Assembly (NCBI RefSeq): GCF_017301635.1
Contig: NZ_CP071091.1
Span: 6,584,001-6,648,000, forward strand
Length of the DNA: 64,000 nt
Reading direction: 5' to 3'
Origin: Myxococcus landrumus
Lineage (GTDB): Bacteria; Myxococcota; Myxococcia; Myxococcales; Myxococcaceae
The notes below the pieces were generated by a model that saw only the letters and a list, made by a program, of their open reading frames with translations, made no database searches and was not told the DNA's origin. Both the position numbers and the translations under genes were made by a program. Below, piece by piece: positions 51,399 to 58,858 of the stretch (position 1 is the first letter of the stretch; each line of letters begins with the position of its first letter).

Positions 51399-52919
51399 TC
51401 AGGGCGCACCCTGCGTGGAGGTCAACACGCGGCGGTCCACCTTGCCCGCCGAGGTGCGAGGTAGTGCGTCGACGAAGCGCACCGAGCGGGGCGTCTTGTA
51501 GCGGGCGAGCCTGCCTTCACAGAAGGCGAGCAGGGACTCGGCGGAGGGCGCCGTGCCCGCGCGAGGGACCACGATGGCGCGAGGTGTCTCGCCCCACTTC
51601 GCGTCGGGCACGCCGATGACGGCGACCTCGGCGACGTCGGGATGGCCCGCGAGGATGCTCTCCACCTCGGAGGGGTAGATGTTCTCGCCTCCGGAGATGA
51701 TGAGGTCCTTGCTCCGGCCCACGATGCGGAAGCAGCCGTCCTCGTCGCGCAGGGCCAGGTCGCCGGTGCGCAGCCAGCCGTCGTGGGTGAAGGCTCGCGC
51801 GGTCTCCTCGGGGCGACGCCAGTAGCCGGCGCAGACGTGAGGGCCGCGCAGCAGGAGCTCTCCCACGTCGCCTGGGTGCTGTTCGCCCTCGACGCGGGCC
51901 TCGACGTGGAAGAGCGGCACGCCGACGAAGCCGGGCTTGCTTCGCACGTGTGAGGGCGGGAGCCAGAAGTTGTTGGGGCCCGCCTCGGTGAGGCCATAGC
52001 CGGTCTTGAAGGCGATGCCGCGAGCGAAGAAGCGCTCGAACACGGGCAGGGGACAGGGTGCGCCGCCGCTGACGAGCAGCTTGAGGCGGGAGAAGTCCAC
52101 GGAGTCGAAGCGCGGGTGGCGCTGCATCTCGATGAACATGGTGGGCACACCGAAGACGAGGCTCACGTGTCCTGGGTGGATGAGGTCGAAGACCTGCTCG
52201 ACGTCGAAGCCCTTGCAGACGACGGAGGCGCCGCCCGCGTAGACGAGCGGCAGGGTGAAGACGTTGAGGCCCCCGGTGTGGAAGAGGGGGGCGTTGAGCA
52301 CGGCGACGTCATCCGGGGTGAGGCCCCAGCTCACCACGGTGTTGGCGGCGTTGGCGGTGATGGAGCCGTGGGTGAGGACGGCGGCCTTGGGGAGGCCGGT
52401 GCTTCCGCCCGTGTAGCAGAGCACCCAGGGCGCATCGGCCTCGAGCTCCAGCGCGGGGAGCGGAGTGGACGGTGCGTGCGCTCGCTCGGAGAAGGCGTGC
52501 TCGCCGGGAGCGGGGGACTCCAGGCAGAGCCAGTGGCGCACGGAGGGGGCGTGGGAGCGCACGGTGTCGACGAGGGCGCGCAGCTCCGGGCCGTAGACGA
52601 GGACCGAGGGCTCCGCGTCCGCGAGGATGGCGATGAGCTCGGGGGTGCTGAGGCGCCAGTTGAGGGGCTGGAGGATGGCGCCGAGCTTCGCGCAGGCGAA
52701 GAGGAGGTCGAGTGTCTCGACGCGGTTGTGGGCGAGGACGGCGACGCGTTCGCCGCGTTGGACGCCGAGGACGTGGTGCAGATGGGCGGCGGTGCGCGAG
52801 GCGGAGGCGTTCCACTCGCGATAGGAGATGCGGAGCCCGTCGCGGGTGGAGTCGACGAGGGCGAGGTGTTCAGGGTCCAGGGCCGCGCGGCGGGCCAGCC
52901 AGTCATGGACGATGGGCAT
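51399..52919 (-). CDS. Class I adenylate-forming acyl-CoA synthetase
   Basis: A 506-residue acyl-CoA synthetase (AMP-dependent) from ATG 52919 (MPIVHDWLARRAALDPEH). Motifs in order: P-loop CYTGGSTGLPKAAVLTHG, FHTGGLNVFTLPLVYAG, GYGLTEAGPNNFW, GWLRTGDLALRD, GRSKDLIISGGENIYPSEVE and the C-terminal catalytic Lys in LPRTSAGKVDRRVL. The family forms acyl-adenylates and then CoA thioesters of fatty or aromatic acids; the chain length is not predictable here. It is divergent from a VOC-family gene with 87 bp between starts, so the two may be co-regulated. Confidence 0.92.
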   Translation of the reverse strand: MPIVHDWLARRAALDPEHLALVDSTRDGLRISYREWNASASRTAAHLHHVLGVQRGERVAVLAHNRVETLDLLFACAKLGAILQPLNWRLSTPELIAILADAEPSVLVYGPELRALVDTVRSHAPSVRHWLCLESPAPGEHAFSERAHAPSTPLPALELEADAPWVLCYTGGSTGLPKAAVLTHGSITANAANTVVSWGLTPDDVAVLNAPLFHTGGLNVFTLPLVYAGGASVVCKGFDVEQVFDLIHPGHVSLVFGVPTMFIEMQRHPRFDSVDFSRLKLLVSGGAPCPLPVFERFFARGIAFKTGYGLTEAGPNNFWLPPSHVRSKPGFVGVPLFHVEARVEGEQHPGDVGELLLRGPHVCAGYWRRPEETARAFTHDGWLRTGDLALRDEDGCFRIVGRSKDLIISGGENIYPSEVESILAGHPDVAEVAVIGVPDAKWGETPRAIVVPRAGTAPSAESLLAFCEGRLARYKTPRSVRFVDALPRTSAGKVDRRVLTSTQGAP

Positions 52920-53006
52920 GCCCCGCACGGTATCCGAGCGTTGGGTGCGCGTCCCGCATGGGGTGGGGTGCGGGCCGAGCAAGCGCTCGTGGAGAGTCGG
53001 CGCGTT

Positions 53007-53459
53007 ATGCTGGGAGGCATGACCCTTCGGCGGATGGACCACGTTGGCATCGTCGTCGAAGACCTCGCGGCGGCGATGGCGTTCTTCAGGGAGCTGGGCC
53101 TGGAGGTCGAGGGCCAGATGCCCGTGGAGGGGAGCTGGGTGGACCGCGTCGTGGGGCTCGAGGGCGTGCGAGTCGACATCGCGATGATGCGGACGCCGGA
53201 TGGGCACAGCCGGCTCGAGCTGACGAAGTTCCATCAGCCCGCGGCGTTCAGCGCCGAGCCGAAGAACGCGCCCGCGAACATGCTGGGCATTCGCCGAATC
53301 ATGTTCGCGGTGGAGGACATCGACGACGTCATCGCGCGCCTGCGAACCCATGGCGCCGAGCTCATCGGCGAGGTGGCGCGGTACGAGGACCTCTATCGCC
53401 TCTGCTACGTGCGCGGCCCCGAGGGCATCATCATCGCGCTGGCCGAACAGCTCCGCTGA
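53007..53459 (+). CDS. VOC-superfamily (glyoxalase/epimerase-like) protein
   Basis: A 150-residue protein with two beta-alpha-beta-beta-beta modules. MDHVGIVVEDLAAAMAFFRELG and SRLELTKFHQP fall in the first; RRIMFAVEDIDDVIARLRTHGAELIGEV and CYVRGPEGIIIALAEQL in the second. The metal ligands His (MDHVG) and Glu (LEL) of the first module and Glu (GPEG) of the second are in place, so it may be catalytic; methylmalonyl-CoA epimerase, glyoxalase I and dioxygenases share this fold. ATG 53007 has GGAGAG upstream; ATG 53019 is an alternative. Confidence 0.83.
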   Translation: MLGGMTLRRMDHVGIVVEDLAAAMAFFRELGLEVEGQMPVEGSWVDRVVGLEGVRVDIAMMRTPDGHSRLELTKFHQPAAFSAEPKNAPANMLGIRRIMFAVEDIDDVIARLRTHGAELIGEVARYEDLYRLCYVRGPEGIIIALAEQLR

Positions 53460-53614
53460 AGCGTTCGCCACCGCCCCTCCTCGAGGCCCGGTAAGGAGCC
53501 CCGAGGCGCGCACAGGACCCGAGGCATCCTGGACGCCTCCGGCCGGCACCATGTCTCCTTTGAGAGAGTGGAAGCACAGTTCCGGCTCGCCATGCGCGGG
53601 CCGGAGGGGGCTGA

Positions 53615-54301
53615 ATGTCTCGCGTGCCGCGCTGGGGATTTCTGTTGGTGGGGCTGGTCCTTGCCGTGGGGTGCGGCGGCACTCCTCGTCTCGTCCGCCT
53701 TGAGACGGGACGAGGAGAGCCCATCACTTTCATCCCGCGTCCGTCAGAGCCAGTGGAGGTGGACGACGACGACTTCACGGAGGCCATGGAGCCACTGGCT
53801 CGCGACGTTCGCCCGTCCTCGTCACCGCACCTCTTCGCCTACCGACTCCTGTTGGCGACCGATTCGGAACCTGGCTTCCGGAGCCCCAGGCGCGGCCTCG
53901 CACAACAGGCGTCCGGAGCCTCGGCAAGGACGTGGCGAACCCAGGGCACGGTTCCAACGAATGACGGACTGACCCAGTCATATCGGCGGTGGTGCGAGCG
54001 GAAGGACCTGCCGGGCGACTGCCTGCGCCTGTTGGCCGGTGGTGACAGCCTGGATGTTGCTGGGCGGCGAACCCTCGCGCTCTCCATTGCATTGGACTCC
54101 GTATGGGACGAGACCTTCGAGTCCCTGGAGAACATGGCGGACCCGATAGCGGTGCAGTCCGCGATTGTGACGTCGATGGCCGTGTACCTGACGCTCTGGC
54201 TGCTGCCTGAGCCCGTTTCCAAGGGCGCCGCGGCGGTCCTCACGGCGAGCCTCATCGCCTGGCTCGGCTATGACACGGTCTGGGGGCTCATCCGTGGGTA
54301 G
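53615..54301 (+). CDS. sitA: SitA-type toxin lipoprotein, N-terminal part (ends at an in-frame amber codon)
   Basis: A 228-residue lipoprotein; ATG 53615 has GGAGG 7 nt upstream and the signal ends in lipobox LAVGC (Cys20). The sequence closely follows what I know as the N-terminal half of SitA5/SitA6-type swarm-inhibition toxins of Myxococcus, lipoproteins passed between kin by TraA/TraB outer-membrane exchange: FTEAMEPLARDVRPS, the WCERKDLPGDCLRLL segment with two Cys, and a hydrophobic stretch SAIVTSMAVYLTLWLLPEPV plus AAVLTASLIAWLGYDTVWGLIRG. In family members the chain continues with Trp where this one has TAG, and the following DNA continues in the same frame. This part alone would be an exported lipoprotein without toxin domain. 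Confidence 0.8.
   Translation: MSRVPRWGFLLVGLVLAVGCGGTPRLVRLETGRGEPITFIPRPSEPVEVDDDDFTEAMEPLARDVRPSSSPHLFAYRLLLATDSEPGFRSPRRGLAQQASGASARTWRTQGTVPTNDGLTQSYRRWCERKDLPGDCLRLLAGGDSLDVAGRRTLALSIALDSVWDETFESLENMADPIAVQSAIVTSMAVYLTLWLLPEPVSKGAAAVLTASLIAWLGYDTVWGLIRG
54299..54301 (+). other. In-frame amber codon splitting sitA
   Basis: TAG follows WGLIRG. The next codons (ATT CGC CTG TCG) stay in frame and the coding-like sequence continues without a shift into the toxin half. In related SitA proteins a Trp (TGG) is expected here, so one G-to-A change explains the break. Possibilities are a true nonsense mutation, a sequencing error or readthrough. Confidence 0.7.
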
Positions 54302-54325
54302 ATTCGCCTGTCGGACGAGGCCGCG

Positions 54326-55126
54326 ATGGCCACCCGTTTCGACCAGCTCAGTGCCGCCGGCGAGCGATACGGCAAGGTGATGGGAGCCAACGCCGCGCGA
54401 GTCTTCGTCATGCTGGCGACCGCCGCCATTGGCAGCACCGCGGGGCTGGCGCAGAAGGTGCCAACCCTCCCGGGTTACACCCAAGCCGCCGCGGTCGCGG
54501 CACGCGAGGGCGGATTCCGGCTGTCATCCATCGCGCAGGTGGAAGCGGTCGCCATGTCCTCCGCGGGCACCGTCACCATCGCCCTCGCACCTGGCGCGGT
54601 CCTCATGTCGGCGGCACAGCAGCCCGGCGGTAGCGGAGCTGGCGGCACGAACGCGCCGAGCGCCGCGGGGCTCGCCCAGACACTCCCGTCCCAGCGCCCT
54701 CATCCGAACGCAAGTCCCAGTGGCCACAGGCCGCGGGTCTCCCCGCAGGACGACAACGCCACCATCCGCTCCTTGATGAGAGAGAACGAATCAGCGGACC
54801 TCCTGGCCAAGGCCGGCTTCAAGGTCGAGCAGCGTCCTCAGGTCCTCGGAACCACGCGAGAGCCGGACTTTCGCATCGAGGGTCGCATCTTCGACAACTA
54901 CGCCCCGAGCACCTCGAGTCCCCGGAACATCTGGGCGGTCATCAACGACACGAAGGTCAACCCGGTCGGCAAACACATGCAGGCCGACAGGATTGTCCTC
55001 AACCTCCGCGATAGCGGAGTGGACCTTGCGGCGCTGAGGCGGCAATTCACCGATTGGCCGATGCCGAACCTCAAGGAGGTCATCGTCATCACCCGGGAAG
55101 GAAGTATCGTTCCTTTCTGGCCGTAG
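54326..55126 (+). CDS. sitA: SitA-type toxin, C-terminal part with CdiA-like tRNase/nuclease domain (downstream of amber codon)
   Basis: Open frame of 266 residues in the same frame as the N-terminal part. Its first half continues the conserved SitA body (LSAAGERYGKVMGANAARVFVMLATAAIGSTAGL). From about residue 148 it is a polymorphic toxin domain: RENESADLLAKAGFKVEQRPQV, EPDFRIEGRIFDNYAP, PRNIWAVI, KHMQADRIVLNLRDSG, FTDWPMPNLKEVIVITREG. This resembles CdiA C-terminal tRNase domains of contact-dependent inhibition systems, which have a restriction-endonuclease-like fold. ATG 54326 has GAGG 5 nt upstream, so a signal-less fragment could be re-initiated; that would stay in the cytoplasm. More likely this is the 3' part of one 503-residue gene. 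Confidence 0.75.
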   Translation: MATRFDQLSAAGERYGKVMGANAARVFVMLATAAIGSTAGLAQKVPTLPGYTQAAAVAAREGGFRLSSIAQVEAVAMSSAGTVTIALAPGAVLMSAAQQPGGSGAGGTNAPSAAGLAQTLPSQRPHPNASPSGHRPRVSPQDDNATIRSLMRENESADLLAKAGFKVEQRPQVLGTTREPDFRIEGRIFDNYAPSTSSPRNIWAVINDTKVNPVGKHMQADRIVLNLRDSGVDLAALRRQFTDWPMPNLKEVIVITREGSIVPFWP

Positions 55127-55147
55127 AGCACACTGTCGAGGCGACGC

Positions 55148-55597
55148 ATGTCACTGGACTACAACTTCCGCATCACCACCTCGCACTCACCCGAGAAGGT
55201 GCTGGAGGTGGTGGTGGACGCCCTCGCGCTGCGCCCGATTCCGGAGAATCAACGCGGCGAAGTCAGAGGCCCTGGGTTCCTCCTCGCCGCCGGTCCCGTC
55301 GCGCCCATGAGCAAAGCGATGGTGGAAGAGGCGCTAGGCTTCTCGCCCTCCGTGGACCTTCAGTTCTGGCTGGAGGCCCAACAACGACACGCCGCGATGA
55401 CAGCGATGCTTCAAGGAGTCCTGGCGGTCCTCCTCGGCATCCCAGGTGACGCGACCCTCCTGTTTGGCGGAGAGACCGTCCTCCTCCTTCGACGGCACGG
55501 CCAACTCCTCCTCGACTCGAGCACGGGTGCCTGGACACCGGAGCGACAGGCGCTCGTGAAGACCCCTTACGCGATGCAGGCACTCCCCACGCTCTAG
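55148..55597 (+). CDS. sitI: SitI3-like immunity protein
   Basis: A 149-residue cytoplasmic protein starting 22 bp after the toxin stop. The beginning MSLDYNFRITTSHSPEKVLEVV and the end, with LLRRHGQLLLDS and LPL, resemble the SitI3 immunity family that accompanies SitA toxins. It has a central hydrophobic helix (AMLQGVLAVLLGIPGDATLLFGG) but no signal. It should bind and neutralise the SitA C-terminal domain in the producer and its kin. The frame is intact although the toxin is interrupted, so the cell would keep immunity. Confidence 0.75.
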   Translation: MSLDYNFRITTSHSPEKVLEVVVDALALRPIPENQRGEVRGPGFLLAAGPVAPMSKAMVEEALGFSPSVDLQFWLEAQQRHAAMTAMLQGVLAVLLGIPGDATLLFGGETVLLLRRHGQLLLDSSTGAWTPERQALVKTPYAMQALPTL

Positions 55598-55609
55598 CCG
55601 CGCCCGCCC

Positions 55610-56950
55610 TCACTCCATGCCCGTCGACGGCAGCGGCTGGAGGTCCCTGTTCTCGGGGCTCACCGTCGCGCGATAGAGCGCCTGGGCGAACGTGCGCTCA
55701 CCTCCCTGGGTCATCGCGCGCAGCGCATGCTCCAGGCGCTCACGGCCCGTGCCCATCCCTCGCGCATCAACACCCTGTCGCCCCATCGTCCGCTCGACGA
55801 GCTGCCGCGCCTGCGCCTCCGTGAGATTCACCGACAGCGGGTCGCCATTCGTGACGCTCGCGTCTCCACTGAACGCGATGCGCGCCAACCGCGCCGCCTC
55901 CGGATTCTGGAACCGGAGCTGATACGTCGTCGTCGGCTGCCCACCCGGCGGCGTCACCGTCGTCCCCGTCACCATCCCGTTGATGTTCGTCACCGACCGC
56001 GCCCCCTCCGGCCCCACCGTCGTCTCGCGATTCATCGACCCCAGGCCCGGCGCATCCGTGGACGTCTCCACACGACTGCCCTCGTCCGTCGTCGTCACGC
56101 GGACGCGGTCATTCCCCTCCAACCCCCTGCGCCCCGCGACACTCCGCCCCGTGTTCGACTCGCGGCTGTCCTCCCGCCGCACGTTGCCCACGCCCGGCCC
56201 ACCCACCGCGGGCAGCTCCCCACTGCGCAGGAACCGCTGGTACGCCTCCATCCCCTGCGACGTCGAGATATCGAAGTCCGCGCTGTGCGTCCGCGTCAGC
56301 ACCTGACGCTGGTCCATCCCCACGCCCCGAATCCCGACACCATCGTCCTGCCCCACCCGAGACGTCACCGTCGCACGCACCGTCGTCGGCCCCACCTTCT
56401 CCAACTCGTACCGCCGCGTGTCGTTGCGCTCCATCGACACGTCGAAGCCCAGCGCACCGCGAATCCCTCGCATCGCCCGGCCCAACCGTCCCGACCCGCC
56501 CACCTCCGTGTTCACCTCCGCCGTCGCCCGAGTCCCCACCGGCCACGACGCCGGGTCCCCCGGGTTCGGCACCTGCCCCCGCCGAATCGCCTCCGTCGCT
56601 CCCGACATCGGCACCTCGACACGCAGCCGCCCCGTCGCCTCCGCGGAGAAACTCCCACCCACGCGGCGGCCTCCCGGTAGACGCACCCCACCGCGCGGCG
56701 TCCGCCCATCGCGGTCAATGCTCCCATCCGCCTGCAGCACCACCCGGTCACCTTCCGTCGTCACCCGCACCCGACCTCGGGGGTTGAACGACTGCAGCAC
56801 CGACGCCGGCGCCGACGCCGCATCGAACGTGTCCCGCTCCCGCGCCGGAACCGCGGGCTCCTGCTGCTGCGTCCGCTGCCCCTCCACGGGACGCGTGCCT
56901 TGAATCGCGGGCTGCTGCACCTGTCGAGACGAGATGGGAGACACACTCAT
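55610..56950 (-). CDS. Myxobacterial-type protein of unknown function
   Basis: A 446-residue hydrophilic protein from ATG 56950, with AGGA upstream. There is no signal or membrane segment. The N-terminus is Gln/Pro/Ser-rich and disordered-looking (SPISSRQVQQPAIQGTRPV); the middle has Gly/Arg/Thr-rich strands (GSIDRDGRTPRGGVRLPGG; TVRATVTSRVGQDDGVG) and Ser/Thr/Asp runs; the end is helical. The overall look is of a secreted or contact-related structural protein, but without an export signal that cannot be settled. Convergent with sitI (12 bp between stops). Confidence 0.6.
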   Translation of the reverse strand: MSVSPISSRQVQQPAIQGTRPVEGQRTQQQEPAVPARERDTFDAASAPASVLQSFNPRGRVRVTTEGDRVVLQADGSIDRDGRTPRGGVRLPGGRRVGGSFSAEATGRLRVEVPMSGATEAIRRGQVPNPGDPASWPVGTRATAEVNTEVGGSGRLGRAMRGIRGALGFDVSMERNDTRRYELEKVGPTTVRATVTSRVGQDDGVGIRGVGMDQRQVLTRTHSADFDISTSQGMEAYQRFLRSGELPAVGGPGVGNVRREDSRESNTGRSVAGRRGLEGNDRVRVTTTDEGSRVETSTDAPGLGSMNRETTVGPEGARSVTNINGMVTGTTVTPPGGQPTTTYQLRFQNPEAARLARIAFSGDASVTNGDPLSVNLTEAQARQLVERTMGRQGVDARGMGTGRERLEHALRAMTQGGERTFAQALYRATVSPENRDLQPLPSTGME

Positions 56951-57014
56951 GGGAGGTCCTATGGAAATGTGAGGAAGCCTCCCCTTCAACGCACCAGCCC
57001 GCGTTTGGAGTTAT

Positions 57015-57051
57015 CCCCACGCCACCCAGGACTTGCGCCGGTGGCGTGGGG
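57015..57051. terminator. Strong hairpin downstream of the LVIVD lipoprotein gene
   Basis: CCCCACGCCACC (57015-57026) and GGTGGCGTGGGG (57040-57051) form a perfect 12-bp stem with a 13-nt loop, the longest perfect stem in the window. On the plus strand it is followed by GTGGGTTTTC; on the minus strand it begins 25 nt after the LVIVD gene stop. Likely terminator of that gene. Confidence 0.65.
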
Positions 57052-57075
57052 GTGGGTTTTCAGACACCCACGTCA

Positions 57076-58689
57076 TCAGGGGTCGTCGGGCACCGTCGGC
57101 ACCGTCGGGTAGTCGGGCTCCGGGAAGATGAGCAGGCCGCGCGAAGTGTCGACGACGTAGACATAGCCATCACCCGGGACGCGGATGCCGATGGCGCCAT
57201 CCCAGGGGGCCGTGCCTCGGTAGGCGTCCGTCTCCCGCCAGGTGTTGAAGTGCGCAATCTCTCGCGGCTTGCTGGGACCCGAGACATCCAGCACGCGCAC
57301 GCCATGTTGATAGTGCGCCAGATAGAGCCGCGCGCTGACGAGCTCCATGTTGTGGATGGAGACCTCGGGCGACAGCTTGTACTCGCCCACGAGCCGAGGA
57401 TTCCTCTCGTCGGCCAGGTCGAGCACCCGCAGGTGCGCCCCCCAACCCTCGCCGCCCTCGAAGGCCATGAGGTGACCGTTGATGCGTCCCACGCGTGTCG
57501 CGTGGCTCGCCGCGCGCGGATACTTGTACGCCCCCACCTTCTTCACCTTCGCCGGGTCGGTCGGATCGAGGATGAGCATGCCCGCGCTCCAGTGATTGAC
57601 GTAGAGCTTGCCCTCGAAGGACGTGGTGTCGTGCGGGTAGCTCTTGGGAGCGCCCACGCTCTCATCCTGGTAGCGCCCCAGCAGCACGGGCTCCCGCGGA
57701 TTCTTCACATCATAGATGAGCGTCTCCAGGGTCGGGTCCACCAACGTGGCATAGAGCCGGGAGCCATCCACCTGCACCGTATGGACGTTCTGGCGGCCGC
57801 CATTGGCCAGGTCCCGGATGAAGCGGGGATTGGCGGGCTCCGAGATGTCGAACACGAGGACGCCCCGGTCCCCACTGGCGACGTAGAGCGCGTCGTCCTT
57901 GGCCCAGACGCTGTTCCAGTAGTTCTCGCTCGCATGCCGCACGGTCGCCACCAGCCGGGGCGCCTTGCGGTCCTTGATGTCGAAGACAGAGAGCCCACCG
58001 GCCCCTGCATGGACGTCATCGAGCGACACCACATACGCATGGCCCTTGGTGACATAGACATCCGTGGCGGAGCCCGTTCCCGCCGCGACCTCTCCCACGA
58101 GCGTCAAGCCCCCCGCGGATTCACTCTCACCCGCGCGGCGGCGAATCCGGGTGCCCTCGAAGGTAGACATCCGGGCCACCGCGCCATTGACACACGTCAA
58201 CTCGCAGCCGGTGACGCGGTCCGTGCCCCGCGCCGCACACCCCACCCGAGCCGTCACGCCGACCTGCCCATCCGGAGCGGTGAACGTCGACCGGCTGAAC
58301 ATCGGATGCGGCGCGCCCGCACCGCGGTCCACCGTGAAGCGCTCGGCGCGCAGGGTGCTGGCCCAGTCATTCTCCAGGATGTCGGAGCGGTGCAGGCGCA
58401 CGTTGAAGAACCCCTCCGTCTCCAGCCCCCGCAGGCTGTTCACATCACACGCGGACAAGTCGAAGGACTCCAAGGAGCCACACTCGGCGGTGGTGGACTC
58501 CTTGGGGCGCACCTTGCACTCAGCCAGTGGCACCGCCGAGAAGTCCCCCACCTCGTTCAAGGACGCGCCGGGAGTCGGCGCCGGGGGAGGAGGCTCCCCA
58601 GCACCCAGGTCCTCTATCTTGGGGATGCACGCCCCGAGCAAACTCACACACAGACACACGACTGCCTTCTCCAACCAACTGTTGGCCAT
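57076..58689 (-). CDS. LVIVD-repeat beta-propeller lipoprotein
   Basis: A 537-residue lipoprotein. ATG 58689 follows GAGGAG and gives a signal with lipobox SLLGAC. After a Pro linker and an N-terminal domain of about 130 residues with several Cys, residues about 170-530 hold repeats of the LVIVD type: ATDVYVTKGHAYVVSLDD, GGLSVFDIKDRKAPRLVATV, DALYVASGDRGVLVFDISEPANPRFIRDL, GKLYVNHWSAGMLILDPTDPAKV, ARLYLAHYQHGVRVLDVSGPSKPREIAHF and GYVYVVDTSRGLLIF. These repeats fold as a beta-propeller on cell-surface proteins; function is unknown. Confidence 0.83.
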   Translation of the reverse strand: MANSWLEKAVVCLCVSLLGACIPKIEDLGAGEPPPPAPTPGASLNEVGDFSAVPLAECKVRPKESTTAECGSLESFDLSACDVNSLRGLETEGFFNVRLHRSDILENDWASTLRAERFTVDRGAGAPHPMFSRSTFTAPDGQVGVTARVGCAARGTDRVTGCELTCVNGAVARMSTFEGTRIRRRAGESESAGGLTLVGEVAAGTGSATDVYVTKGHAYVVSLDDVHAGAGGLSVFDIKDRKAPRLVATVRHASENYWNSVWAKDDALYVASGDRGVLVFDISEPANPRFIRDLANGGRQNVHTVQVDGSRLYATLVDPTLETLIYDVKNPREPVLLGRYQDESVGAPKSYPHDTTSFEGKLYVNHWSAGMLILDPTDPAKVKKVGAYKYPRAASHATRVGRINGHLMAFEGGEGWGAHLRVLDLADERNPRLVGEYKLSPEVSIHNMELVSARLYLAHYQHGVRVLDVSGPSKPREIAHFNTWRETDAYRGTAPWDGAIGIRVPGDGYVYVVDTSRGLLIFPEPDYPTVPTVPDDP

Positions 58690-58707
58690 GACACTCCTCG
58701 GGGATTG

Positions 58708-58755
58708 ACCAGGTCGACAACCTGGCGGGGTGGCCAGACCACTGGCCAACCAGGT
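58708..58755. promoter_or_regulatory. Nested inverted and direct repeats upstream of the LVIVD gene
   Basis: CCAGGT-CGACA-ACCTGG (58709-58725) is followed by TGGCCAG-ACCA-CTGGCCA (58731-58748) and a second copy of ACCAGGT (58749-58755) matching 58708-58714. They lie 20-66 bp upstream of the ATG of the minus-strand LVIVD gene, where operators or leader hairpins are expected. Confidence 0.45.
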
Positions 58756-58858
58756 CTCCCCAGCGAACGGCGCAACTCAGTTGCCATATCGCCCCCCGGG
58801 AATTCGTTCACGCCGGCAACCATCCCCCCCGCGTGAAGACAAACGTCTGGACTTCCGC

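Noticed and set aside
53615-55126. Reading the two sitA parts as independent genes
   Set aside because: They share one frame, the interval between them also encodes family-like sequence, and the second part has no export signal. A split single gene is simpler.
57011-57019. TTATCCCCA, similar to a DnaA box
   Set aside because: A single imperfect box inside a terminator stem; no cluster of boxes or AT-rich unwinding region, so no origin is claimed.
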